This document shows positions 17,632-26,002 of a stretch of 64,000 nucleotides of DNA, piece by piece. The notes under the pieces were generated by a model. That model was given only the letters and a program-made list of their open reading frames with translations. It was not told the DNA's origin and ran no database searches. The translations under genes were made by a program, and so were the position numbers. This DNA is from Streptomyces venezuelae (GTDB lineage: Bacteria > Actinomycetota > Actinomycetes > Streptomycetales > Streptomycetaceae). The stretch's first letter is position 1. Each line of letters starts with the position of its first letter. The stretch spans positions 4,633,501 to 4,697,500 of the forward strand of contig NZ_CP029190.1 in the NCBI RefSeq assembly GCF_008642295.1. The letters run 5' to 3'.

Positions 17632-18504
17632 ATGGCGCGCACGCTCAAGTCGGTCACGCGGTCGGTCACACAGTCGGTCACACAGTCGGTCACGAGAAGC
17701 ACTCGGGCGCGAATAGCCGTCGCGGCCTCGGCCGCAGTCGTGGCCGCCACCGTCTGGGGGGTGGCGGCGCTCGCCGACGATGACGCGGCTGCCGACGGCC
17801 GCGGCGGCAGCCCGGCCGCCATCACCGGGTCGAAGGCGCCGGGTGCACCGGGGGCGCCGGGCGCACCGGGCGCGCCGGAGCTGCCCCGGGTACCGGAAGG
17901 CATCGCGCACGCCTCGGAGGGCGGCCCGAACGCCGTGAACATCACGATCGACGACGGCCCGGACCCGACCTGGACCCCGAAGGTCCTCGACGTGCTGAAG
18001 CGGCACCAGGCCAAGGCGGTCTTCTGCATGATCGGCCCGGCGGCCGAACGCCACCCGGACCTGGTGAAGAGGGTGGTCGCCGAGGGCCACCGGCTCTGCG
18101 ACCACACCGTCGACCACGACATCCGCATGGACAAGAAGCCGGTGGAGTACCAGGAGCAGCAGATCCTCGCGGCCAAGAAGATGATCGAGGACGCGGCCGG
18201 CGGGGGCGCGAAGGTCGAGTACTACCGGGCGCCCGGCGGGGCCTTCACTCCCGACAGCCGGCGCATCGCCGCGGCCCACGGAATGCGTCCGCTCGGCTGG
18301 AACGTCGACAGCAAGGACTTCCGGACCCCGGGCGTACAGGCCCTGGTCGACACCGTGAAGGCGGAGCTGAAGAACGGTCCGACCGTGCTCTTCCACGACG
18401 GCGGCGGCAACCGCGCGCAGAGCGTCGAGGCCCTCGACCGGGTGCTGGCCTGGCTGCAGGAGCAGGGCCGGCCGACCGGCTTCCCGGTCCACACCGCCCC
18501 GTGA
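17632..18504 (+). CDS. Polysaccharide deacetylase (NodB homology), exported
   Basis: A 290-residue CE4-type deacetylase that removes acetyl groups from chitin-like or peptidoglycan sugars. The N-terminus contains an imperfect four-residue repeat (SVTR, SVTQ, SVTQ, SVTR) before a signal or anchor segment (about 24-48). A collagen-like GAPGAPGAPGAP linker (near 68-82) leads to the NodB domain. Its motifs are visible: ITIDDGPDPTWTP with the catalytic Asp and metal Asp, HTVDHD with the two metal His, and RAPGG. A later part of the domain carries VLFHDGGGN. It is monocistronic with a strong hairpin downstream. Confidence 0.92.
   Translation: MARTLKSVTRSVTQSVTQSVTRSTRARIAVAASAAVVAATVWGVAALADDDAAADGRGGSPAAITGSKAPGAPGAPGAPGAPELPRVPEGIAHASEGGPNAVNITIDDGPDPTWTPKVLDVLKRHQAKAVFCMIGPAAERHPDLVKRVVAEGHRLCDHTVDHDIRMDKKPVEYQEQQILAAKKMIEDAAGGGAKVEYYRAPGGAFTPDSRRIAAAHGMRPLGWNVDSKDFRTPGVQALVDTVKAELKNGPTVLFHDGGGNRAQSVEALDRVLAWLQEQGRPTGFPVHTAP
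17649..17696 (+). repeat. Four tandem 12-base repeats inside the deacetylase gene
   Basis: Four consecutive copies of GTCGGTCACRCR-like units (17649-17660, 17661-17672, 17673-17684, 17685-17696) encode the repeated S-V-T-R/Q at the N-terminus of the deacetylase. The middle two are identical. The unit length is a multiple of three, so copy number can change without breaking the frame. Confidence 0.9.
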
Positions 18505-18542
18505 GCTGCCCTACGCCGGCCCGCCCGCGGGCGGTGAGCGCC

Positions 18543-18574
18543 CGGGCGGCGTGTCCCCGCTGACACGCCGCCCG
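18543..18574 (+). terminator. Hairpin after the deacetylase gene
   Basis: Perfect 13-base stem, CGGGCGGCGTGTC with GACACGCCGCCCG, and a 6-base loop, 39 bases after the stop. There is no T-run, as is common for Streptomyces terminators. Confidence 0.7.
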
Positions 18575-18695
18575 CCCCCGGACGGGTGAGGGTCGGCGCC
18601 ACGGGCCCCCTCACGGTGTTCCCTGGACGGGCATCCGATCCACCGCCCGCACTGCCCGTACTGCCCGCACCGCGCGCACCGAGCCAGGAGTCCCC

Positions 18696-19025
18696 GTGAG
18701 CATCGCCCCCGCCAAACTGTCCGACCCCGTCGTCAGAGCTCTGGTCACCGCCGTCAACAACCACGACCGGGAGGCCTTCCTCGGCCTCCTGACCGCCGAC
18801 GCCACCATGTCCGACGACGGCTCGGACCGGGACCTCCAGCAGTGGATCGACAAGGAGATCTTCGACTCCTCCGGCCATATGGCGGTCGAGTCCGAGTCCG
18901 ACGGGGGCCGCGCCCTGATCGCGAACTTCCGCAACGACACCTGGGGCGAGATGCGCACCGCCTGGCGTTTCACCATCGCCCCGGGCGGCGGGAAGATCAG
19001 CCGCTTCGAGACCGGTCAGGCCTGA
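18696..19025 (+). CDS. SnoaL-like (NTF2-fold) small protein
   Basis: A 109-residue protein with features of the NTF2-like superfamily: VRALVTAVNNHDREAFLGLL, then TMSDDGSDRDLQQWID, then a C-terminal beta sheet. The GTG at 18696 has AGGAG five bases upstream. It lies between the deacetylase terminator and a convergent beta-lactamase-fold gene. No catalytic residues can be assigned. Confidence 0.72.
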   Translation: MSIAPAKLSDPVVRALVTAVNNHDREAFLGLLTADATMSDDGSDRDLQQWIDKEIFDSSGHMAVESESDGGRALIANFRNDTWGEMRTAWRFTIAPGGGKISRFETGQA

Positions 19026-19052
19026 GACGGCCTCCCGCCCTGACTGCCCCGT

Positions 19053-20225
19053 CTACCCCGCCTGCCCCGTCTCCCGCGCCACCCGCAGGGCCGCCGCCGT
19101 GAACCGCAGGTTCTCGGGGGCGTTGTTCTGCACGGGGAAGCAGAACCGGCGGCGGGTGTAGGCGTACGCGATCCCGGTGACCGGGTCCGCGAAGGCCTGT
19201 CCGCCCGCGGCTCCGCTGTGACCGAAGGCCTGCGGGCCCACCGGCGGCTGGGTCTCGAAGCCCAGCCCGAAGTGGTCGGTCTCACCGGTCACCAGATCGG
19301 TGCCCGGGGTGTGCAGCCGCGCCACGTCGGCGAGGGTCTCCGGCTTCAGCAGCCCGTCCAGGGCGGCGGCGTACAGCCCGGCCACGCCGCGGGCGCTGCC
19401 CATCCCGCCCGCCGCGCCCGGGCCCTGCGCGATGACCGCGGGGTGGTTGCCGTACTCGACGATGTCCATCGGCGGGGTGCGGTGCAGGTTGAACGCGATG
19501 GGCAGCAGCTCCGGCGGGGCCGGCCGGGCCGCCATCGCCGCCTCGCCCTCCGGCGTGGGAACCCCCGCCAGCACCGGCTTCCAGCGGTCCCGCAGCCCGT
19601 CCGGCAGGCCCAGGTACAGGTCCAGGCCGTACGGCGCGCGGATCCGCTCCTCGTACACCTCCTGGAGCGACTTCCCGCTCGCCCTCCGGACCACCTCGCC
19701 GGTCAGCGCGCCGATCACGAAGCCGTGGTAGCCGTACCCCGTCCCGGGCGTCCAGTACGGCTGCTGCCCGGCCAGCCGGGCCGCGACCAGCGCGTCGTCC
19801 GCCAGCTCCTCGATCGAGAAGCCCTCCGGGGTGTTGATCAGACCGGAGCCGTGGGCGGTCAGCTGCCGGACGGTCAGCAGCTCCTTGCCGGCACCGGTGA
19901 ACTCCGGCCAGTACTCCACCACCGGACGGTCCAGGTCCAGTACGCCCTCCTGCGCCAGCAGCGCCACGACCAGGTGGGCGGCCCCCTTGGTGATCGAGTA
20001 GACCCCGGACAGGGTGTCCCCGTCGGTGTCCTCGCCGGCCCACAGGTCGACCACGCGCCGGCCCCGGTGGACCACCACGAGCTGGGATTCGGGGGAGTGG
20101 GCCTCGCCCGCGATGAAGGAGGCGAACTCCTCCCGGACCGGCTCCCAGCCGGCCGCCACCGTGCCGTTGACGCCCGTGCCGTCCGCGCCGCCTGCGCTTC
20201 CCGTGGCCCCCGTGTGCATGCTCAT
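19053..20225 (-). CDS. Beta-lactamase-fold serine hydrolase (EstB-like, class C)
   Basis: A 390-residue cytoplasmic hydrolase. The ATG at 20225 has GGAGG seven bases upstream. The catalytic Ser-x-x-Lys is S77-I-T-K80. The second motif around the Tyr reads GYGYHGFVIGALTGEVVRR, the form seen in family VIII esterases rather than the Y-x-N of true class C beta-lactamases. HSGAAGGQAFADP near the C-terminus fits the third motif. There is no signal peptide, so an esterase or D-aminopeptidase role on intracellular substrates is more likely than antibiotic resistance. Confidence 0.88.
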   Translation of the reverse strand: MSMHTGATGSAGGADGTGVNGTVAAGWEPVREEFASFIAGEAHSPESQLVVVHRGRRVVDLWAGEDTDGDTLSGVYSITKGAAHLVVALLAQEGVLDLDRPVVEYWPEFTGAGKELLTVRQLTAHGSGLINTPEGFSIEELADDALVAARLAGQQPYWTPGTGYGYHGFVIGALTGEVVRRASGKSLQEVYEERIRAPYGLDLYLGLPDGLRDRWKPVLAGVPTPEGEAAMAARPAPPELLPIAFNLHRTPPMDIVEYGNHPAVIAQGPGAAGGMGSARGVAGLYAAALDGLLKPETLADVARLHTPGTDLVTGETDHFGLGFETQPPVGPQAFGHSGAAGGQAFADPVTGIAYAYTRRRFCFPVQNNAPENLRFTAAALRVARETGQAG

Positions 20226-20359
20226 GTCCGTACCTCCAAGATCATTCGGGTCGGTCACCGGCCCACAACGACGGTTCGTACGGCCATATTCCGGCTCCCG
20301 TACGGGTGAATGCGCGACCGGCGTCGTTCCGGGCCGCCGGAGTGTCCCGTTCTCCCGGT

Positions 20360-20971
20360 GTGAAACGCACCCGGATCGCCGCACTCGCCCTCGCCACGGC
20401 CGCCGCTGCGCTGGCCCCCGCCCTCGTCGAGGCCTCCGCCGCCGACGGCACCTCGTTCCTGCAGGACCCGGCGGGCGGCGAGCAGGAGATGCGCTCGGCC
20501 AAGGACGGGAAGTACAAGGTGGAGGGGCAGCTGCGGTTCCATCCCGGGGTGGTCTACTCGATGGTGCCGCGTCCCGCCGCCAAGGGGCAGCAGGACTGGG
20601 GCGGGGGCACGGACCGGAAGGTGCCCGATCCCAAGTCCCTCGCCTGGGAGCCGAAGTTCGAGTTCGCCTGGGGGGTCTCCGAGGTGGCGCTGCTGAAGAA
20701 GGCGCTCGCGTCGAAGGGCCGGCATCCCGTCGTCCTGCACGCCACCCTGTGGACGGCGGACCGCACCAAGGCGGCCGAGGTGCACAGCAGTGTCAAGGAG
20801 CGCCCGGCCACCGGCCGCACCACGCTGCCCGGCGGAAAGCGGATCGCCTGCGACACGGGCGGGTACACGGTCGACTGGTCGGTCACCCGGACCGGTCACG
20901 GGTCCGTCGGCGGCACGCTGAAGTGGAACGCGGACTGTGCGCAGTACCGGACGGCATTCAGCCAGAACTGA
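20360..20971 (+). CDS. Secreted protein of unknown function
   Basis: A 203-residue exported protein starting at GTG 20360 (MKRTRIAALALATAAAALA), with signal cleavage near ASA|ADG. An upstream GTG at 20306 would add 18 residues, and neither start has a strong ribosome site. The mature part is Lys/Trp-rich (EFAWGVSEVALLKKALASKG, ATLWTADRTKA) with two Cys (RIACDTG and NADCAQY) likely bonded. I recognise no family. It is divergent from the EstB-like gene and convergent with the sugar-binding lipoprotein. Confidence 0.75.
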   Translation: MKRTRIAALALATAAAALAPALVEASAADGTSFLQDPAGGEQEMRSAKDGKYKVEGQLRFHPGVVYSMVPRPAAKGQQDWGGGTDRKVPDPKSLAWEPKFEFAWGVSEVALLKKALASKGRHPVVLHATLWTADRTKAAEVHSSVKERPATGRTTLPGGKRIACDTGGYTVDWSVTRTGHGSVGGTLKWNADCAQYRTAFSQN

Positions 20972-21130
20972 GAAGACCGGAACTGGGAAAACCGAGAAAG
21001 AGGGGCCGCGCCCGAGCACCTTGTGGGCGCTGTGCGGGCGAAGGGGCTGCGGACTCGGATCGCGTGCCGGATCAGCCAGGGAAGAGGGCCCGGAGGTTCG
21101 GGGTGGAGCGTTCTGGTTCGAGCGTTCGGC

Positions 21131-22411
21131 TCAGGGCTTCTTGGACTGCTCGCGGGACTGGTTCGCGATGTCCTCGAGGACGGCCTTGGCATCGGCGCCC
21201 GGCTCCACCGCCCGGCCGATGTTGCGCTTGATGGTGTCGCTGACCGTCACCCAGTTCGGGTTGTTCACCGGGTACAGCTGGGCGCTGCGCAGTGCGGCCA
21301 TGAACTGCTCCTCGTCCTTGTCGATGCCGCCGCCCGCGGGGGTGCGCGAGGCGCTGACCGTGGACGGGAGCAGGTGGTAGCGGCCGGCGAAGTCGGTGAG
21401 GTTCTTGTCCTGGTAGAGGAAGTCCAGGAACGTGCCGATCTGCTTCCGGTGGTCGTTCTGGTTGAAGGCCACCATCCAGTCGGCCACGCCGACCGCCGGA
21501 GGCCGCTCCGAGGCGGTCAGCCCGTCGTTGACGGGCATGTCCACGGTGCGCACGGTGATCCCCTTGGCCTCGGCCGCGTGGGCCAGGGAGGGGTAGCCGT
21601 TCAGCATGCCGACCTCGCCGCGCAGGAAGGCGTCGAAAGCGTCCTGGCGGTTGAACTTGGCGGGCGAGACCGGGCCGACCAGACCGGGGCCGACCAGCTC
21701 CTCCTTGAGCCACTTGAAGGCCTGGACGTTCTGCTCGGAGGCCAGGCTGTAATTGCCGCTGTTGTCGACATAACCGCCGCCGTTGCTGAGTTCCCAGATC
21801 AGCGCCTCCGCATGTGCTTCCTCGGGGCCGAGCGGCAGGGCGTACGGGAATTTCACACCCTTCTGCTTCAGCGCCTCGGCGGCGGTCTTCAGCTCCTTCC
21901 AGGTCTTCGGGGGCCCGATCTTGGCCTTGGTGAACAGGTTCTCGTTGTAGAAGAGCAGTCGGCTGCTCGCCACGAAGGGCAGGCCGTAGAGGGTGTTTCC
22001 GATGGAGCCGGCCTCGGCGAGGGGCTGCAGGAAGTTCGCCTCCGCCCGGACCGAGAGCAGTTCCTCCGCCGGGTAGAGCTTGCCCTGGGCCGCGAAGTCC
22101 GAGTACGAGCCCATGAGGGCCATGTCGGGGGCCTTGCCCGCCTTGACCAGGCGGCCGACCTCGCGGTCGATGTCGGCCCACGGCAGCAGCTTCACCTCGA
22201 CCTTGATGCCGGGGTGCTGGGCGGTGAAATCGGCGGTGACCTTGTCCCAGAAGGCCTTGGAACTGGTCTCCGGAGTGGTGCCGTACTCGGCGGCCACCAG
22301 CTTGAGGGTGGCGTCGCCGCCGTCGCCGGAGATGCTGCCGCAGCCGGAGAGAGTGATCAGGAGGCCGAACGCGGTCGTGCTCGCTGCCGCCCCGAAGATT
22401 CTTCGTCGCAC
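21131..22411 (-). CDS. ABC sugar-transporter substrate-binding lipoprotein (orphan)
   Basis: A 426-residue extracellular solute-binding protein of the family 1 (MalE/UgpB) type. The signal peptide ends with lipobox LSGC at about residues 21-24. The body shows the usual pattern: WADIDREVGRLVKAGKAPDMALMG, LYGLPFVASSRLLFYNENLF, FNRQDAFDAFLRGEVGMLNGYPSL. It probably delivers an oligosaccharide or polyol to an ABC permease. No permease or ATPase gene is near, so the partner must be encoded elsewhere. A 300-base non-coding leader region lies upstream. Confidence 0.9.
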   Translation of the reverse strand: MRRRIFGAAASTTAFGLLITLSGCGSISGDGGDATLKLVAAEYGTTPETSSKAFWDKVTADFTAQHPGIKVEVKLLPWADIDREVGRLVKAGKAPDMALMGSYSDFAAQGKLYPAEELLSVRAEANFLQPLAEAGSIGNTLYGLPFVASSRLLFYNENLFTKAKIGPPKTWKELKTAAEALKQKGVKFPYALPLGPEEAHAEALIWELSNGGGYVDNSGNYSLASEQNVQAFKWLKEELVGPGLVGPVSPAKFNRQDAFDAFLRGEVGMLNGYPSLAHAAEAKGITVRTVDMPVNDGLTASERPPAVGVADWMVAFNQNDHRKQIGTFLDFLYQDKNLTDFAGRYHLLPSTVSASRTPAGGGIDKDEEQFMAALRSAQLYPVNNPNWVTVSDTIKRNIGRAVEPGADAKAVLEDIANQSREQSKKP

Positions 22412-22713
22412 GGGTGAATTCCCCTGGTTTTCTTTTGGTTACTTACGAGTTGTTTCGGGGTCCGGTGTCCGGAGGTGGCCCGATGGCCGGAATTCTCTCC
22501 TGAAGGCGGCATGGTTGATTCCATTGGGGCGGCACTTGTGGGCAATGCTCCAAGTGGGGCTTTTCCGGCTGGTGTTTTCCGATATGAGATCCAGAAAGCG
22601 GACGCGCGTAGAAATGCCGAATGCCCGTTTCCGTCGGACGGAACGGGAGTTGAGGGAGTTGCGGGGGGAGGCGAGGTTGAGCCGGGGCGGCGAGGCCGAG
22701 CCCGGAGGCAGGG
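22412..22713. other. Non-coding region upstream of the sugar-binding lipoprotein gene
   Basis: About 300 bases that are AT-richer than the surroundings in the half next to the lipoprotein gene. Short open frames on both strands have poor codon bias. It probably holds the promoter and 5' leader of the lipoprotein gene. I could not pick out a convincing -35/-10 pair or a known operator. Confidence 0.5.
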
Positions 22714-23331
22714 TTAAGCCGGGAACTCGCCGGCGTAGGGGTCCGGGTCGCCCGTCTCCGGGTTGCGGCCCTCCTGCCAGCGGCGCTGCGCCTTCCGCCA
22801 GTGCACGAAGCCGAGCTGGCCGCCGTCCCAGAAGGTGATGCTCACCGGGCTCACGTCGAACTCGTCCGAGAAGAGCCGGTACAGGAATTCCGCCATGCCG
22901 TACGGATAGACGGCGAAGGTGTCCGCGGTGTGCCGGCCGCAGACCAGGACCGGCCAGCGGTCCGGGTCGGGATCCGTGGTGAGCCAGCACAGGATGTCGG
23001 ACCCGCCGGTCACCCCCCAGGCGAGGATCGACTCGGGGTCGATGTCGAAGGCGGCGCGACCGCCCTCGGCCATCCAGGCCTGGCGGGCGTTCTCGGTCTC
23101 CTCGGCCATCTCGGCCGGGTCCCACTGCAGACCGGGCTTGGGCAGCGGGAGCAGGATGCTCGCCTCGCCGTTGATGGTGCCGGCGCCGAAGCGGCCCATG
23201 AAGGCGACGAAGTCGGCGGGGAAGCGGGTGCGCCAGACGGCCTCGGCGGCGGGCCAGTCGATGTCCTCGTCGGCGCCGTGCGTGGCGGGCATGAGCTGCT
23301 CCAGCGCCTTCAGCTGCGCGTTCTCCGTCAT
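22714..23331 (-). CDS. SMI1/KNR4-family protein
   Basis: A 205-residue cytoplasmic protein. The ATG at 23331 gives MTENAQLKALEQLMPATHGADEDID. The fold signature of SMI1/KNR4 appears as DWPAAEAVWRTRFPADFVAFMGRFGAG (about 24-50) and later IDPESILAWGVTGGSDILCW. These proteins often act as immunity proteins to contact-dependent toxins, but no toxin gene is adjacent. The DUF192 gene lies 40 bases upstream on the same strand. Confidence 0.8.
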   Translation of the reverse strand: MTENAQLKALEQLMPATHGADEDIDWPAAEAVWRTRFPADFVAFMGRFGAGTINGEASILLPLPKPGLQWDPAEMAEETENARQAWMAEGGRAAFDIDPESILAWGVTGGSDILCWLTTDPDPDRWPVLVCGRHTADTFAVYPYGMAEFLYRLFSDEFDVSPVSITFWDGGQLGFVHWRKAQRRWQEGRNPETGDPDPYAGEFPA

Positions 23332-23371
23332 CGCCGCTCCCCGAACCCGCCCGTTGCCCAACCGTCCCAAC

Positions 23372-23836
23372 TTACCGTGGCCGCGCCGGGGCTTGGCCAG
23401 GGCCCTGCCGGGTGCCGTCGTCCCCCGGCTCCGGGGCGGTCCTGTCCGCCCGGACAGGGCTGCGGACCGGGCCGGGCTCGATGGACAGCCGGACGCCCCG
23501 CCGGATCCCCCAGCCGGCCATGGCGCCCGCCTCCGCCTCCAGCACCCGGCGGGCCCGCAGCCGGGGCAGCCCCAGCCGGCCCGGCCGCATGGTGGTGACG
23601 GCCAGGACCGTGCCGGCCCGGTCCAGGTACGCCACGTCGATCGCGAAGCGCATCCGGAAGGTGTGCACGCTCGCCGCCGGGGTCAGCAACAGGGCGCCCT
23701 CGATCCCGTCCCGGCCGAGCAGGCCGCGGGTCCGGGCCCGGTAGGAGGCGGCGATCTCCAGCGGGACCGCCACGACGGCTGCGTCCGCTCCGATGCGGAG
23801 CAGGGCCGGGCCGTCCCGGAAGTGCGGGTGGCGCAT
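23372..23836 (-). CDS. DUF192 family protein
   Basis: A 154-residue protein with the DUF192 core (about 20-120): RTRGLLGRDGIEGALLLTPAASVHTFRMRFAIDVAYLD, where the His-Thr-Phe-x-Met motif is typical. It ends in a charged tail with several Pro and Arg. It lacks a signal peptide. It is divergent from the prepilin peptidase gene. Function unknown. Confidence 0.87.
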   Translation of the reverse strand: MRHPHFRDGPALLRIGADAAVVAVPLEIAASYRARTRGLLGRDGIEGALLLTPAASVHTFRMRFAIDVAYLDRAGTVLAVTTMRPGRLGLPRLRARRVLEAEAGAMAGWGIRRGVRLSIEPGPVRSPVRADRTAPEPGDDGTRQGPGQAPARPR

Positions 23837-23962
23837 GGGGTGCTGCTCCTTCCCGAGATGCCGGCAGGCCGGGCGAGGTCACCGGTCGGCCGCTCCAGGT
23901 TAGGGGGAATGGGGCCCCCGGGCCCATGGCCCTTCCGGCCGCACATCCCTAGGGTCGGCGGG

Positions 23963-24709
23963 ATGGGCGTGCTCGTGATCGTTCTTGCCGGGGCCTATGG
24001 CGTGGCCGCCGGGCTGCTGCTGCCTCGGGTCGCGTACCGGCTCTCGGTGGACCCCGGGGAGCCCTGGCAGAGCAGCTGTCCCGGCGGGCACCCGCTCGGC
24101 GGCCGGTTCGGCGGCTGGATCGGGCTCGCCCGCTGCCGGGTGTCCGGCCCGGCCCGCCCGGACGGGTACGGCCCGCACACCGGACGGGTCACCGCGGTGT
24201 CCGCGGCGGTGTGTGCCGCGGTCGGGGCCGCCGTCGGGGCGCGCCCCGAGGCCGCCGTCTACGTCGGGCTGGCCCCCGTGCTCCTCCTGCTCGCCCTGGT
24301 GGACCTCGCAGTCCACCGGCTCCCCGATCTGCTGACCCTGCCGCTGGCGGCGACCGCAGCCGCCGGACTCGGGGCGGTCGCCCCGCTGCCCGGCGCGGGC
24401 GGGTCCTGGCCGGGTGCGGTGGCCGGCGGGGCCGGACTCGGCGCGGGGTACCTGCTGCTGTTTCTGATCAACCCGGCCGGGATCGGTTTCGGCGACGTCA
24501 AGCTCGCGCTCGCGCTGGGCGTCGCTCTTGGGTGGTACGGGTGGGGGGTATGGGCCGCCGGGGCCTTCCTGGGGTTCCTGTACGGGGCCCTGTACGGCCT
24601 GGGCCTGCTCCTCGCCGGGCGGGCGGGGCGGCGTACGGCCTTCCCGTTCGGTCCGTTCATGGCCGGCGGAGCCCTCACCGGAGTGCTCCTGGGTGGCTTC
24701 GGAGCGTAA
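23963..24709 (+). CDS. A24 prepilin peptidase with degenerate zinc motif
   Basis: A 248-residue membrane aspartyl protease that should cleave class III prepilins of the Tad system. Both catalytic aspartates are visible: D114 in LALVDLAVHRLPD and D168 in GFGDVK. The cytoplasmic loop that in classical PilD binds zinc with two CxxC pairs keeps only the first Cys of each: SCPGGHPLG (C39) and ARCRVSG (C58). About seven membrane helices are predicted. It is the only peptidase in the window able to process the Flp pilin and the TadE-like proteins, 9-17 kb away. A strong terminator follows. Confidence 0.9.
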   Translation: MGVLVIVLAGAYGVAAGLLLPRVAYRLSVDPGEPWQSSCPGGHPLGGRFGGWIGLARCRVSGPARPDGYGPHTGRVTAVSAAVCAAVGAAVGARPEAAVYVGLAPVLLLLALVDLAVHRLPDLLTLPLAATAAAGLGAVAPLPGAGGSWPGAVAGGAGLGAGYLLLFLINPAGIGFGDVKLALALGVALGWYGWGVWAAGAFLGFLYGALYGLGLLLAGRAGRRTAFPFGPFMAGGALTGVLLGGFGA

Positions 24710-24768
24710 TCGTCTTGCGCCAATGCACGCAGGACGCTTTACGAAGGGTTATGGTGGAACCCCCCCCT

Positions 24769-24809
24769 CGGGCCGGTCCGTATCCCCCCCACGGACCGGC
24801 CCGTTTTTT
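24769..24809 (+). terminator. Rho-independent terminator of the prepilin peptidase gene
   Basis: Perfect 12-base stem, CGGGCCGGTCCG (24769-24780) with CGGACCGGCCCG (24792-24803), then six T (24804-24809). This is a textbook intrinsic terminator, unusually complete for this genome. Confidence 0.93.
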
Positions 24810-24840
24810 GTTCTCACCGGATTTCGCGCAAAAGCGCAGG

Positions 24841-25878
24841 TCAGCCCCGCTGGGCCCAGATGTTGGTGCCCGGGGTGGACACCGCGAAGGAGTCGATCTC
24901 CTTCAGTTCGGCGTCCGACAGGGGGGCTCCGGCCAGCGCCGCCACGTTCTCCTCCAGCTGCGACACGCTCGACGCGCCGATCAGGGCCGAGGTCATCCGC
25001 TCGTCCCGCAGCACCCAGTTCAGTGCCAGCTGGGCCAGCGACTGGCCGCGGCGGGCCGCGATGTCGTTGAGCCCGTTCAGGCGGCGGACCACCTCGTCCG
25101 AGAGCAGCGCCGGGTTCAGGGACTTGCCCTGGGTGGCCCGCGAGCCCTCCGGGATGCCCTTCAGGTACTTGCCGGTGAGCAGCCCCTGGGCGAGCGGCAC
25201 GAAGGAGATGCAGCCCATGCCCGCCTCCTCCAGGGTGTCCAGCAGGGCGTCCTCCTCCGTCCAACGGTTGATCATGGAGTAGGAGGGCTGGTGGATCAGC
25301 GGGCGCACGCCCATCTCGCGCAGCAGCCGGGCGGCCTCCGCCGTCTGCTCGGCGGTGTAGGAGGAGACGCCGACGTAGAGCGCCTTGCCCTGCTGGACCG
25401 CGGACGCGAGCGCGCCCATGGTCTCCTCCAGCGGGGTCTCCGGGTCGAACCGATGCGAGTAGAAGATGTCGACGTAGTCCAGGCCCATCCGCTTCAGCGA
25501 GGCGTCGAGCGAGCCCATCAGATACTTCCGGCTGCCCCACTCGCCGTACGGGCCGGGGTGCATCAGATAGCCGGCCTTGGTGGAGATCACCAGTTCCTCG
25601 CGGTGGGCCGCGAAGTCCTGTGCAAAGATCTTGCCGAAGTTGAGCTCGGCCGAGCCGGGCGGCGGCCCGTAGTTGTTGGCCAGGTCGAAGTGGGTCACGC
25701 CGAGGTCGAAGGCCCGGCGCAGGATCGCCCGCTGGGACTCCAGGGACGTGTCGTCGCCGAAGTTGTGCCAGAGGCCGAGGGAGATCGCGGGAAGCTTGAG
25801 GCCGCTGTGCCCGGTGCGCCGGTACTCCATGGAGTCGTACCGCGAGGCCGCTGCCCGATAGGGATTGGTATCAGTCAC
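24841..25878 (-). CDS. Aldo/keto reductase, L-glyceraldehyde 3-phosphate reductase type
   Basis: A 345-residue NADPH-dependent reductase. The GTG at 25878 has GGAGG five bases upstream. It resembles the YghZ/GpR branch (AKR14), which reduces L-glyceraldehyde 3-phosphate and methylglyoxal. The catalytic tetrad is visible: Asp in HFDLANNYG, Tyr in NNYGPPPG, Lys in VISTKAGY and His in DIFYSHRFD. The C-terminal cofactor region has MTSALIGASSVSQLEENVAAL. It is divergent from the isoprenyl transferase gene. Confidence 0.9.
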   Translation of the reverse strand: MTDTNPYRAAASRYDSMEYRRTGHSGLKLPAISLGLWHNFGDDTSLESQRAILRRAFDLGVTHFDLANNYGPPPGSAELNFGKIFAQDFAAHREELVISTKAGYLMHPGPYGEWGSRKYLMGSLDASLKRMGLDYVDIFYSHRFDPETPLEETMGALASAVQQGKALYVGVSSYTAEQTAEAARLLREMGVRPLIHQPSYSMINRWTEEDALLDTLEEAGMGCISFVPLAQGLLTGKYLKGIPEGSRATQGKSLNPALLSDEVVRRLNGLNDIAARRGQSLAQLALNWVLRDERMTSALIGASSVSQLEENVAALAGAPLSDAELKEIDSFAVSTPGTNIWAQRG

Positions 25879-26002
25879 GATGTCCTCCCTATCACGGACT
25901 TGTGACAGACCGAGTTGGGCCAGTCCTGTCGGTGCGCAGTAATGTGGCGCACTCGGGGGACCGCAATCGCACGGGGGCATTGCACGGAGGGGCAGAAGGA
26001 TC

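Noticed and set aside
19053..20225. Antibiotic-resistance beta-lactamase
   Set aside because: No signal peptide, and the second motif fits EstB-like esterases, not the Y-x-N of true class C beta-lactamases.
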